Notes: generated by a model not told the origin, from the letters alone. A DNA stretch of 64,000 bases from Planomonospora sp. ID82291 (GCF_015711645.1 NZ_JABTEX010000008.1:62001-126000); one strand, 5' to 3'; positions 15,015 through 22,838 are shown, counted from the stretch's first letter. Translations and numbers: made by a program.

Positions 15015-16808
15015 GTGACTGACGATCTGCCGTTCCTGCCTGCTGCTGATCAGGTGCCGTTTCCGTGGCTGCTCGGCATCGCCGCCACCAGCGCGCTCCT
15101 TGCCGTGCTCGTACTGCTGTGGCGGGTAGGGGAGCGGCGCGCCTACCGGCGCGCCCACGCCCGCCTGGTCGCCGAGTGGGACGCCGGACGCGGCCCCCGC
15201 GGCACCATGACGTGGTCGCCGTGGCGGCGCCGGTTCATCCCCTCAGAGGTGAACGCCGATCCGGGCCCGCTGCACCCCGCCTCCGATGCCGCACCCGCGA
15301 CCAGCGGTGACTCCACGCCCAGCCGGTGGGCGGCAGCGAAGACCGCCGCGATCAAGACCGCCCCCGGTCTCCTGCTGGTGTACTTCCTCGCAGTCATCGC
15401 GGGCCTGTCCGCGACCGGCCTGACCGGGTTCGGCGCCGACAACATGGGGCTCACCGGGCCGTGGCCGTACCTGCTGTTCTTCGCCCTGGACGGCGCAGCC
15501 GCCCTGTGCGCGGTGTTGCAGACGCGGCGGGTGGCCCGTAACGAGGCCGCCGGCGGGCCGCGCCTGGCGGTGTGGGGCCTGATCCTGGCGTCGGCGTACT
15601 TCAACGCCACCCACGCCCCAGACAAGCCGGGCGCGGCCGCGGCGTACGCGCTGCTGCCGATCGTCGGCGCGGTGCTGTTCGAGTTCGTGCTGGCCGAGAC
15701 TCGGCGCGGCAAGCACGCCCGCCCCGACCGCAAGCTGGACTGGTCGCGGTGGCTGCACCCCGTCGAGCGCATCCGCGTCGAGCTGATACTCGCCACCGAC
15801 GAGCAGCTCACCGCAGCGGCGGCGACCCTGCGTGTGCGTGTCCTGGCTGCCGCCCGTCACCTGTACGCCCTGCACCAGGCGCTGGTGCGGCTGGAGCAGG
15901 CCACCGGCCGGTGGGCGGAAAGGAACCGGCGCAAAGCGGCCATCGCCGCTGAGCGCAAAGCGCAGGCGGCGCTCATCCACGCCGGCGTCACCGACCCCGA
16001 CGTCATGGTGGCCGTGGTCCGCGAGATGCAGGTGCTGACACAGGCGCGTCGGCTCGCGACGCTCGACTACACCAACCCGAGCGAAGCCGCGCTGTTCGTC
16101 GCCAACCTGATGGTGGCGCCGTCGGAGGAGGCGCTGGCAGCGCTGCGCCGGCCGCTACCGACGCTGGTTCCCGCCGCCGACCCAGCGCTGCGAGCGGAAG
16201 CGACGGGCGCTGGGAGCGCGGGTGAGGTACCGCTCGCAGCGCCCGGTACGCCCGCTGGAAGCACGCTTCCAGCGCCGCATGCCCCGCTGGGAGCAGGCGC
16301 TGGCAGCGGCGGTCAGGTACCGCCCGCTGGCTCCGCTTCGGCGCCGGCGCCGGTTCCCAGCGGCGCTGCGAGCGGCGGCGGTTCCAGCGCGAGCACCGCT
16401 GGCAGCGGTTCGTCAGCAGGCGCTGGCAAGAGCGCTGGGAGCGACGAATTGCCTCGTGGAAGGCTCGCCAAGCAGAAGGCAGCGCGTGCTGCGTGGGAGG
16501 CGGCGATCACCGCTGGCGGGCCGCTGCTGACCACCGCTGATCTCATGGAGGTGTCGGGTGCCGCGCCGTCCACAGCGCGGAACTGGCGTGCCGCCTGGAT
16601 CAAGGAGCCGGAGGCCGCAGCGCTGGATGTCGGCGCCGCCGACGTGCCGGAGGAGACACCGGAAGAGTTCGCAGCGCGCACTCTCAACGCTGGTGATGCG
16701 GAAACGGGCGCTGCCAACGGCGCCCCCAGCGCTCCTTCCAGCGCTGACGCGATGAGCGCTGTCAGCGCCGCATCCGATGACAGCGATCGCGAACCAGCGC
16801 TCGTGTGA
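15015..16808 (+). CDS. DUF2637 (Spd-type) membrane protein
   Basis: A 597-residue protein, GTG start. One helix lies near residues 18-36 (LLGIAATSALLAVLVLLW) and about four more between ~115 and 225 (GLLLVYFLAVIAGLS, YLLFFALDGAAALCAVL, LAVWGLILASAYFNATHAP, ALLPIVGAVLFEFVLAE). 'LFFALDG...N..HAP' and the following basic region are typical of DUF2637 proteins linked to intramycelial plasmid spread. The C-terminal ~230 residues are low-complexity Ala/Gly/Ser/Pro, then a helical region (GGPLLTTADLMEVSGAAPSTARNWR in outline) that looks like a small DNA-binding fold. The gene end is packed with AGCGCT sequences. Confidence 0.75.
   Translation: MTDDLPFLPAADQVPFPWLLGIAATSALLAVLVLLWRVGERRAYRRAHARLVAEWDAGRGPRGTMTWSPWRRRFIPSEVNADPGPLHPASDAAPATSGDSTPSRWAAAKTAAIKTAPGLLLVYFLAVIAGLSATGLTGFGADNMGLTGPWPYLLFFALDGAAALCAVLQTRRVARNEAAGGPRLAVWGLILASAYFNATHAPDKPGAAAAYALLPIVGAVLFEFVLAETRRGKHARPDRKLDWSRWLHPVERIRVELILATDEQLTAAAATLRVRVLAAARHLYALHQALVRLEQATGRWAERNRRKAAIAAERKAQAALIHAGVTDPDVMVAVVREMQVLTQARRLATLDYTNPSEAALFVANLMVAPSEEALAALRRPLPTLVPAADPALRAEATGAGSAGEVPLAAPGTPAGSTLPAPHAPLGAGAGSGGQVPPAGSASAPAPVPSGAASGGGSSASTAGSGSSAGAGKSAGSDELPRGRLAKQKAARAAWEAAITAGGPLLTTADLMEVSGAAPSTARNWRAAWIKEPEAAALDVGAADVPEETPEEFAARTLNAGDAETGAANGAPSAPSSADAMSAVSAASDDSDREPALV
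16137..16803. repeat. Cluster of AGCGCT-centred short repeats
   Basis: The hexamer AGCGCT occurs eight times in about 670 bp, with many further GCGCTGG/CCAGCGC variants between them, all inside the 3' part of the DUF2637 gene. Coding constraints for Ala/Ser explain part of it, but not obviously the fixed hexamer. Confidence 0.5.
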
Positions 16809-16866
16809 CCCGTGTCGAGGCCGCCGGTGAGCGGCCCCGACACGTGCTCCTCATCCGTCGTCTGTA

Positions 16867-16918
16867 CCCGCCGACCCGTCGAGACTGACCCGCCGACCCG
16901 TCCACCACCCGCCGACCC
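16867..16918 (+). repeat. CCCGCCGACCC direct repeats, candidate transfer (clt) site
   Basis: CCCGCCGACCCGTC at 16867 and 16889 and CCCGCCGACCC at 16908 lie 22 and 19 bp apart in a 200-bp intergenic gap between two transfer genes. A fourth related copy sits at 14796. TraB pumps of this type recognise short clustered repeats. Confidence 0.45.
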
Positions 16919-17006
16919 AGGGCACGGAGCCGATCCCTCTGCCGCTTGCCTTCCCTTACCACCCCGTCTCCGAGCGCCACCTCAACCCCACACTCTGGAG
17001 TTCTCT

Positions 17007-17408
17007 GTGACCGACCTCGTCTTCTACGGTTTCCTCGCGCACATGATCGGCGACTACATCTTCCAGTCCGACTGGATGGCCTCCCACAAGACCGAACGGT
17101 GGTGGCCCGCCATCGCCCACGGCGCGACCTACATGGTCCCTTTCCTCGTCCTCACCCGCTCCCCTGAGGCTTTGCTCGTGATCGGAGGCACACACATCGT
17201 GCTGGATCACTACCGGGCCGCCAAGTACGTGATCTGGTTGAAGAACCAGCTCGGCCCCGCTGCCTCGCGCCCCACGTGGAAGGAGGCGGCCAGCAACCAC
17301 GGGTTTCCCGCCTCGGTGCCCGGCGGCCTGGCGTTCGCGATGCTGATCGTTGTGGACAACACCATTCACCTCCTCATCAACACCGCCGCGCTGACCTGGC
17401 TGGTCTGA
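17007..17408 (+). CDS. DUF3307 membrane protein
   Basis: A 133-residue protein; GTG 17007 has CTGGAG 6 nt upstream. It starts FYGFLAHMIGDYIFQSDWMASHKTE, the H-x3-D-x3-Q signature of DUF3307, and has several hydrophobic segments (VPFLVLTR, LLVIGGTHIVLDHY, LAFAMLIVVDNTIHLLINTAAL). DUF3307 proteins are small integral membrane proteins of unknown function found in bacteria and phages. It is the last gene before a bidirectional palindrome that separates it from the convergent lipoprotein gene. Confidence 0.8.
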   Translation: MTDLVFYGFLAHMIGDYIFQSDWMASHKTERWWPAIAHGATYMVPFLVLTRSPEALLVIGGTHIVLDHYRAAKYVIWLKNQLGPAASRPTWKEAASNHGFPASVPGGLAFAMLIVVDNTIHLLINTAALTWLV

Positions 17409-17484
17409 TCTTCTTCTTCGCTGGGCAACCACCCCGGTCCCAGCAGAAACGTTTCGGGCTTCCGTCAGGGCGTTTTCTCGCTCT

Positions 17485-17514
17485 GCGGATGGTTTCGCTA
17501 GCGAAACCATCCGC
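17485..17514. terminator. Palindromic core site 1 in 30-bp perfect palindrome
   Basis: Core GGTTTCGCTAGCGAAACC (17491-17508) extended by matching arms GCGGAT/ATCCGC. It sits between convergent stop codons (17408 and 17528), the right place for a two-way terminator as well as a ParB site. Confidence 0.7.
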
Positions 17515-17527
17515 CGCCCCGGCCCGA

Positions 17528-18241
17528 TTACAACTGGACGAGGTACCCGGGCTGGACGCCGTTGAGGTTCTCGATCGCGGTACCCGAGGTGACCCACATG
17601 CTGGTTGGAGTGGCCCCAACGGGAATCTGGAAGATGCCAGCTGCAGGGCCCTTGCTGCCCGGGTTGAGGCCGAACGCCGGCCCGCGTTCGCCCTTGCTGG
17701 CCCAGTACTGCTGATAGTCGTTCACGTGATGGGTGTCTTCTTGGGTCTGGGAGTAGCGGACGGCATCGACGTTGAGGGTCACGGTGTCATTGGTGTCCCA
17801 GATGGTCTCGCTGTTGCCGGTGTTCATTACCTCGATGACGACCACGCAGTACTGCTTGCCGCCTTCGGGGGTCGGCGTGGGCGTGGGTTCGCCAATGGAT
17901 TCGGCGGCCGCGGCGATGATGCGCTGGTCCAGAGGTTTGCCGCAGGTGACGCTGTTGACGGTGAGCTGAAGCTTCGCCGGTTCGGGGTTGTCTGTGTAGG
18001 TGATGGTGAGCGTGAACGGCTCACCCTTGCTCGGCTTGCCGAGCACTTCCGCCCCCGGCGGAACGCCCGCGATGAGGCTGGGGGTAGGGCTGGGGCTTGG
18101 GCTGACTGCGGTCGGGGAGGCTCTGCTTGGATCGGCGGGAGCGGCACCGGGTTCACCGCTCGGTTCGCTACCGCAGGCCGTCAGCGCCACCAGCGCGCTG
18201 GTCGCAACCGCGGCCAGGAACCCGCTTCCACGGATGCTCAT
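17528..18241 (-). CDS. Secreted lipoprotein (DUF4352-like)
   Basis: A 237-residue protein. A signal peptide with lipobox (ALVALTAC, cleavage before Cys at about residue 23) is followed by a Pro/Ser linker and a beta-rich domain (FTLTITYTDNPEPAKLQLTVNSVTC, QYCVVVIEVMNTGNSETIW) resembling the DUF4352/telomeric-repeat-like immunoglobulin fold of actinobacterial lipoproteins. It would be anchored outside the membrane. In a phage or plasmid this could be a surface-exclusion factor, which is inference only. Two conserved cysteines may form a disulfide. Confidence 0.75.
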   Translation of the reverse strand: MSIRGSGFLAAVATSALVALTACGSEPSGEPGAAPADPSRASPTAVSPSPSPTPSLIAGVPPGAEVLGKPSKGEPFTLTITYTDNPEPAKLQLTVNSVTCGKPLDQRIIAAAAESIGEPTPTPTPEGGKQYCVVVIEVMNTGNSETIWDTNDTVTLNVDAVRYSQTQEDTHHVNDYQQYWASKGERGPAFGLNPGSKGPAAGIFQIPVGATPTSMWVTSGTAIENLNGVQPGYLVQL

Positions 18242-18356
18242 ACCAAGACCCTACGAACGAGGACGTATCCGGCTCGCCCTGACAGCCACACGGCCCTTCA
18301 CAGAGTAGGTCTGCAATCCGCACGCAACTGTCCCGGTAGGTCCAGAACGCTCAAAA

Positions 18357-18398
18357 CCTGGGCCGGGTGGTTTCGCTGGCGAAACCACCCGGCCCAGG
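18357..18398. terminator. Palindromic core site 2 in 42-bp inverted repeat
   Basis: Core with TG centre (GGTTTCGCTGGCGAAACC, 18369-18386) and 12-bp perfectly paired arms (CCTGGGCCGGGT). Lies 15 nt downstream of the 4xHTH gene and upstream of the lipoprotein gene, both leftward; a good terminator position for the former. Confidence 0.7.
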
Positions 18399-18412
18399 GA
18401 CGCGGCCGTCCT

Positions 18413-19033
18413 TCATGCGGCCCGGCGGTGCGGCCGGGTCGGGACCTGAACGCCTTCCTTCTCCAATGCGGTCTTGACCCGCTTGGCGCTGCATCCCAAC
18501 TGGCGTGCCACGGCCCTCAACGACCCATGCCGCTTCAGCATCTCGGCCAGCACTTGCGTCTCCGGCAGAGGCTGGCGGATGTACCCGAGCTTGCGCATCT
18601 GCCGGCGCACGTGCCCCTCGGAGAAGCCTGTGAGCATCGCGACCGCAGCGGGCGGCCAGCCCTGGCTGCCGAGCTTGTCGATCGCCGACAGGTCCAGATG
18701 CTGGCGGCCGCCGGCCGGGCGTAGGTCGTAGCCGGCGTCAGCGACGATGTTGCGTACCGACTGCGAGGAGATGCCGTGGTCGGTGCAGATGTCGGCCATC
18801 GCCGCACCGTCGAGGTAGGCGTTCAGCACGCGCTCCCGCACATCAGCTGGGATACGCCGATCGGTAGACCCGCGGCCGCGCCGCGGGATGCCCGAGCGGA
18901 TGAGCGCGCGGTGGACCGCGGTATGCGACCGGCCGACCCGGGCGGCGATCTGCCGCACCGTTAGCTGCTCAACGGCGTAGAGGCGGGCCACCAAGGCCGC
19001 GTCGATGCTTCGCGAGGAAGAGGTGCTGCTCAC
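18413..19033 (-). CDS. Protein of four tandem helix-turn-helix units
   Basis: A 206-residue protein if it starts at GTG 19033, which I prefer because a GCGACGTWAGC-type element lies 27 nt upstream; the frame opens to 19138. It consists almost only of HTH units about 45-50 residues apart: LVARLYAVEQLTVRQIAARV, RVLNAYLDGAAMADICTDHG, IDKLGSQGWPPAAVAMLTGF and LAEMLKRHGSLRAVARQLGC, each followed by a recognition-type helix. It is a shorter relative of the 8-unit protein at 33188. Such an array would be expected to bind a long DNA stretch; no catalytic domain is visible. Likely regulator of virion genes. Confidence 0.75.
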   Translation of the reverse strand: MSSTSSSRSIDAALVARLYAVEQLTVRQIAARVGRSHTAVHRALIRSGIPRRGRGSTDRRIPADVRERVLNAYLDGAAMADICTDHGISSQSVRNIVADAGYDLRPAGGRQHLDLSAIDKLGSQGWPPAAVAMLTGFSEGHVRRQMRKLGYIRQPLPETQVLAEMLKRHGSLRAVARQLGCSAKRVKTALEKEGVQVPTRPHRRAA

Positions 19034-19059
19034 GGGCACGGACTCTGCATGATTTCCGA

Positions 19060-19070
19060 GCTTGCGTCGC
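19060..19070 (-). promoter_or_regulatory. GCGACGTWAGC-type element before the 4xHTH gene
   Basis: On the minus strand GCGACGCAAGC, one mismatch from the consensus, 27 nt upstream of GTG 19033. The spacing equals that of the copies at 37194, 45727 and 47870. Confidence 0.6.
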
Positions 19071-19162
19071 GCCGATCTTCCCCGGCAGGTGCGTGGCTTG
19101 TCCGTGTGCAAGTGTGGCCGCGCACGAGAGGTAAGCACCGCCTCGGGCTACCGTGCATCGCC

Positions 19163-19726
19163 ATGACCCGTACCCGCATCCGCGTCGACCTGGCCGCCCG
19201 CATCGCCGCCGGCCCCGCTCGCCGGGCGGTGGAGCGCGTCGCCGAAGACGTGGCTGCCGCCGCCCGCGACACCGCACCGCCCGCGAAAACCTGGCAGATC
19301 GCCCCCGGCGATAACCACCGTCCCGCGCACGCCGCTGCGCACGGGCAGACTGTTCCGGCGAACCTGCCGTTCCGCCTGCAGCGGCAGGTCTACGTCCGCA
19401 AGGGGCGCGGCCTCGACGGTAAGGCGATCAACTCGGCCGGCGGATGGAAAACCGCAGACGGCTGGGAGCTGGCGATGGAGCCCCGCGACCCGGGCTTGCC
19501 CGCCGACCAGGTCGCCGGCTGCGAGTGCACGTCGGTGGATCTGCCTGGCGCGATTGCCGGAGGAATCGCTGCCGGGCCCGTTCGCGTGTCAGCGACCCGC
19601 GTGTCAGCGACCGTGACCGCGCGCTTCGCCCGCATCGCCGAGTCCGAGTACGCCGAGCAGGGAGGCGGCTGGCTGACCGAGGCCGCTCTCCGGGCCGCCA
19701 CCCGGTCCCGGGCGGCGCGACGTTAA
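19163..19726 (+). CDS. Head/tail-completion protein with MuF-like motif
   Basis: A 187-residue protein, ATG 19163. The N terminus resembles HK97-gp10-type proteins (RRAVERVAEDVAAAARDTAPP). Then TWQIAPGDNHRPAHAAAHGQ, VPANLPF and PRDPGLPADQVAGCECTSV reproduce the H...GQ...P.DP...CxC pattern at the end of MuF/SPP1 gp7 head-morphogenesis proteins. It is probably a virion component at the head-tail junction. A tandem duplication of CGTGTCAGCGACC gives RVSATRVSATVT near residue 145. It lies on the plus strand, unlike the other virion genes. Confidence 0.6.
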   Translation: MTRTRIRVDLAARIAAGPARRAVERVAEDVAAAARDTAPPAKTWQIAPGDNHRPAHAAAHGQTVPANLPFRLQRQVYVRKGRGLDGKAINSAGGWKTADGWELAMEPRDPGLPADQVAGCECTSVDLPGAIAGGIAAGPVRVSATRVSATVTARFARIAESEYAEQGGGWLTEAALRAATRSRAARR

Positions 19727-19727
19727 C
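19717..19727 (+). promoter_or_regulatory. GCGACGTWAGC-type element, plus strand
   Basis: GCGACGTTAAC, one mismatch from consensus, overlaps the TAA stop of the preceding gene and ends 58 nt before ATG 19785. It is the only strong copy oriented rightward, and it precedes rightward virion genes. Confidence 0.6.
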
Positions 19728-19784
19728 CCGTCTCCGGGCCACCATGACCGGCGTACACCGACCAACCGCGCAGGAGGCAGCCGC

Positions 19785-20051
19785 ATGTCCGACCATCTCG
19801 TGAAGCTCATCCTGGCGAACCCGCTGCGTTCCCTGGACGCCGAGAACCTTGGCCTGCCCATTCGCAGCTACGCCGTCAGAGAGGAGGTCATCCTCCCCCA
19901 CGGCCAGGCCATGCGGCTGGTGGCCGCCGGGTTCGTCCAGGGCGCCAACCCGCAAAAGCCTGAAACCGTCACCGCCGCGCTGACTCGCATCGAGGCGTCC
20001 GCCCCGGCTGGTGAGGCCAAGCCCGCTCGAGCCTCTTCCGCTGGCAAGTAA
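19785..20051 (+). CDS. Small virion-module protein
   Basis: An 88-residue protein with GCAGGAGGC upstream of ATG. It reads LVKLILANPLRSLDAENLGLP and EEVILPHGQAMRLVAAGFVQG, then an Ala/Pro tail. No family name is certain, but small proteins with this 'LPHGQA..LVAAGfV.G' strand lie between head-tail adaptors and tail-completion genes in actinophages. It is placed accordingly. Confidence 0.6.
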   Translation: MSDHLVKLILANPLRSLDAENLGLPIRSYAVREEVILPHGQAMRLVAAGFVQGANPQKPETVTAALTRIEASAPAGEAKPARASSAGK

Positions 20052-20067
20052 GGCCGGAACTATCACC

Positions 20068-20490
20068 GTGACCAGTATTGCCGACGCCGACCCGATCCCG
20101 GCCGCCATCGCCCGCCTGTCCGCCGACCCGGCGCTCACAGCGGCACTCGGCGGGCCGGGGCGGGTCGGTGCCGACCATGTACCGCCGTACCCGCGGTTGC
20201 GGGTACGGCCGGCAGCGGGTGGCTTCGACGATCTGCGCACCCACCGCGTGGGGGTGGCGTTGCGCCTGGAGGCCCTCGACAGCGTCAAGACACCCGTGGG
20301 GGAGGAGCGACTGCGCCGCATCCTCTACCTCGCGCTGGCGCGCCTGACGGCACTTCCCGAAATGCCGACGGCACCTGGCGAACCGATCATCACCGACGTC
20401 AGCTCCAACGGGGGAGGCGGCCCCGTTCCTGAAGCTGATGGTCGCAGCCGGTGGGTGAGCACTGTGCAGATCGCCGCCCATCCGGGCTGA
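20068..20490 (+). CDS. DUF3168-like tail completion protein
   Basis: A 140-residue protein, GTG 20068. Features: DPIPAAIARLSADPALTAALGG, then PPYPRLRVRP, and RVGVALRLEALDSVKTPVGEERLRRILYLALARL, as in DUF3168/tail-completion proteins that cap the tail tube at the neck. It would act during virion assembly. Third gene of a short rightward virion row; a palindromic core site follows 4-5 nt after the stop. Confidence 0.6.
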   Translation: MTSIADADPIPAAIARLSADPALTAALGGPGRVGADHVPPYPRLRVRPAAGGFDDLRTHRVGVALRLEALDSVKTPVGEERLRRILYLALARLTALPEMPTAPGEPIITDVSSNGGGGPVPEADGRSRWVSTVQIAAHPG

Positions 20491-20494
20491 GCCC

Positions 20495-20520
20495 GCATGG
20501 TTTCGCTAGCGAAACCATGC
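20495..20520. terminator. Palindromic core site 3 in 26-bp palindrome
   Basis: GGTTTCGCTAGCGAAACC (20499-20516) with arms GCAT/ATGC, between convergent stop codons at 20490 and 20566. Confidence 0.7.
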
Positions 20521-20565
20521 CTCTTGCAGGCTGCGGCCGACCAGACAGTCGACGACGCGTCCACA

Positions 20566-21282
20566 CTACCTTCGGAGGCGTCTCAGCTCATCGATCGCGC
20601 CGTACAGTTTGTTGATCTTCTCCTCCAGCATCCGCTCCACTGCGGGCAGACTCTCGGCCGCGAAGCTCAGGTGCTTGGCGCTGTCGCGAAATGACGCCCG
20701 GCTGTAGACCTCGGCCGCCCAGGCGAGCGAGCGCATGGAGGCGCTATCAGGAACTGCGGGAGCCTCCGCCATGATGGCGACGATCTGCTGTAGTTCGGCG
20801 ACGGTCGCCGCGGTCAGCGTCCCCGTGTCGGCGAGCTGGTCGGCGATCTCCTGAAGTCTTTCGATCGGCGGGGTGAAGACGCTGGTGAGCAGTTCGGTGA
20901 GTTTCTCCTCGGTGATCGGGCCGAGGCCGGCCAACTGTGCGCCACTGGAACCTTCGTGTCTGCGTTTCCACTTGCGTAGCAGGTCCGGTGGGTAGAGTTC
21001 CTCACCGGCCTCCTCGTCGTCGACTTCAGCGTGGTGCGCAAGGCAGAACAGCAGGAGATTGGCGAAGGAATCACGGATCTTGCCGTCCATGCCCTCCCGA
21101 TGGCGTGCTGCGCCACGCCTGACCCCGTAGATGTGAGAGATCTGTGCGTTCTTCCGGTAGACCCCTGGCCGGACTTCGATCACCACAGGGGTGGGGCAGC
21201 CCGGGAAGTAACACCTTCCGTTGCTCAACACCCACAGCGCTGCCTGAGTGGCGGGGTGGATCTTCTTGCGCTCATCGGTCAC
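20566..21282 (-). CDS. HNH-type endonuclease domain protein
   Basis: A 238-residue protein. Residues ~18-105 hold a zinc-type HNH core: GRCYFPGCPTPV, AQISHIYGV (first His of the motif), FANLLLFCLAHHAEVD. The rest is a helical, probably coiled-coil C terminus (ERLQEIADQLADTGT, VERMLEEKINKLYGAIDELRRL). This build (HNH first, coiled coil after) occurs in stand-alone proteins and in defence effectors. It sits alone between two palindromic core sites, leftward among rightward genes, so it may be a moron. Target unknown. Confidence 0.75.
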   Translation of the reverse strand: MTDERKKIHPATQAALWVLSNGRCYFPGCPTPVVIEVRPGVYRKNAQISHIYGVRRGAARHREGMDGKIRDSFANLLLFCLAHHAEVDDEEAGEELYPPDLLRKWKRRHEGSSGAQLAGLGPITEEKLTELLTSVFTPPIERLQEIADQLADTGTLTAATVAELQQIVAIMAEAPAVPDSASMRSLAWAAEVYSRASFRDSAKHLSFAAESLPAVERMLEEKINKLYGAIDELRRLRR

Positions 21283-21402
21283 GCTGGCCCACCTTCACCG
21301 AGGGGAAGGCCAGCGGCTGGAGTGGCTCACTCACTGGCCCCTTTCCGGTGATGGTGACACGGACATCGCCAGGTGAACAGGTCGGCTCCACAGGGCCGCT
21401 GA

Positions 21403-21420
21403 GGTTTCGCTAGCGAAACC
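21403..21420. repeat. Palindromic core site 4
   Basis: GGTTTCGCTAGCGAAACC without paired arms, in the gene-free stretch upstream of 21815. Confidence 0.7.
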
Positions 21421-21484
21421 GTCCTCCTTGGATGCAGCGCTCTTCGACGTTCCAGGAAACGCTTCCGCGGATCGAAGGACTTCT

Positions 21485-21502
21485 GGTTTCGCTGGCGAAA
21501 CC
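21485..21502. repeat. Palindromic core site 5
   Basis: GGTTTCGCTGGCGAAACC (TG centre) without paired arms, 82 bp after site 4. Confidence 0.7.
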
Positions 21503-21751
21503 TCAGTGCGCGACCAGGACCGGCTGCACCTTTTGAGGCCGGTTTCCCTGTCTCCTGTTGCCGGTGCGGCGTTATCGTGAATGCCTGGCGTCTGGTCCGG
21601 CCGCCCGCCCCGAGCAGCTTCGGTTCGCTCACTCCGGGCGAAGCAGCCTTGACTCCACCGGGCTCCGGTATTCCCCGACGTGTCTGGGGGCGGGCTCGTC
21701 CGCTGCACGAGTGGCCAGCGCATCCACCAGGGTTCTTTTTCCTGGCGACAT

Positions 21752-21777
21752 CCGTGGTTTCGCTAGCGAAACCACGG
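21752..21777. repeat. Palindromic core site 6 in 26-bp palindrome
   Basis: Core at 21756-21773 with arms CCGT/ACGG, about 40 bp upstream of the start of the next gene. Confidence 0.7.
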
Positions 21778-21814
21778 GTTCCTTCACCACACAAGATGAT
21801 CTTTCAATATCCTA

Positions 21815-22609
21815 TTGATCGTGCCACCGAAGAAACTACCGAAGGTTGATGTAGCCGCAGGTCAGAGGGCTGTTGAGCGGATCATTGAGCGCCGCCAGAA
21901 ATGCGATGACCCCGACCTTGAGCGCCTGGAGGTCATCGGTGACGAGCAGCCCGTCGAGCTGCTGCGCTACGTCCTGAACCACCAGCGGGTCCCCGCCTGG
22001 GCTCTCGTCGAGGATGTCGTCGATGGTTTGTGGGTTCTGGGCTACGTCCGCCTCCACGTGCCCGCCATCCCTTCCGTACTCGACGATTTGGAGTACGACC
22101 TCGTCGCCATGGGCTACCGCCTGAAGGTCACCAATCTCGCCATGGCCTCCCCCCTGGGCTTGCGGACAGCTCAGGCTGTCGATGAGCGGCACAAGCGGGA
22201 GCGGGCGGCCCGCCTGGGTCTGCCGCGGCTGGCCAGCGCCGAACGCGACGCACGGCTGCGGCCCCGCCAGAAGCGGAAAAGCCCAGAGGCCGCGTGGTAC
22301 GACCGGCATGCCGTGTCGCTATGGGACAGCGCCGAGCGGCTCACCCGCTACCGCAGGACGCATTCGCATCTGATCGATGAGGAGCTGGCCGAAGACCTCG
22401 CCCACCTGCAGCAGGACGTAGCGGCGGTCAACTGGCCGCTCGACGCGGCGAATTTCTCAACGATGCGCAGTATCGGTGCCCGCGTCCGGCTGCTGCTGCC
22501 TGAGCTCCAGCAGCCTCAGTACAGCGCCCTACGACAGGAACTGGGAGCGCTACTACCTCGGCTTTCGTCTCTGGCCACGGCTCACGGCACGGTCCTGGAT
22601 GACGGGTAG
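21815..22609 (+). CDS. Hypothetical protein of the partition region
   Basis: A 264-residue protein with a TTG start; GTG 21821 also fits. It has a basic N terminus (PPKKLPKVD), acidic helical segments (DDPDLERLEVIGDEQPVELLRYVLNHQRVPAWALVEDVVDGLWVLGY in pieces), a basic middle (LRPRQKRKSPEAAWYDRH) and a C-terminal helical domain. No family recognised. It is flanked by core palindromes on both sides and precedes parB, so a role in partition or copy control is possible but not shown. Confidence 0.55.
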   Translation: MIVPPKKLPKVDVAAGQRAVERIIERRQKCDDPDLERLEVIGDEQPVELLRYVLNHQRVPAWALVEDVVDGLWVLGYVRLHVPAIPSVLDDLEYDLVAMGYRLKVTNLAMASPLGLRTAQAVDERHKRERAARLGLPRLASAERDARLRPRQKRKSPEAAWYDRHAVSLWDSAERLTRYRRTHSHLIDEELAEDLAHLQQDVAAVNWPLDAANFSTMRSIGARVRLLLPELQQPQYSALRQELGALLPRLSSLATAHGTVLDDG

Positions 22610-22781
22610 ACGTCTCGCGGGCCGTGCCCGTGCCCCTCCGCGATCGGCAAATAGTGGCCCCGGCGGTCCCATCACTGAGGGGATCTCCTGCCATCATCGT
22701 GTCTCAGATGACCAACCTTTCACGAAAGGCCCATGCGAATGCCATACCCGCCACACCGCGCGGGCACCACCAACCTCCTCC

Positions 22782-22809
22782 TCCATGGTTTCGCTAGCGA
22801 AACCATGGA
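22782..22809. repeat. Palindromic core site 7 in 28-bp palindrome, upstream of parB
   Basis: Core 22787-22804 with arms TCCAT/ATGGA. It lies 30 bp upstream of the parB start and could mediate autoregulation by ParB. Confidence 0.75.
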
Positions 22810-22838
22810 CCGCCGTGCATCTGAGGGGAGGAACACCC

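Larger units (their letters stand above)
21283..21814. other. Non-coding stretch with three palindromic core sites
   Basis: About 530 bp without a convincing gene on either strand. It carries core sites 4, 5 and 6 (21403, 21485, 21756) and ends in an AT-richer segment before the TTG at 21815. It may be a centromere-like region. Confidence 0.55.

Noticed and set aside
21558-21818. 86-codon frame in the gene-free stretch before 21815
   Set aside because: No ribosome site; runs through a core palindrome; composition not protein-like.
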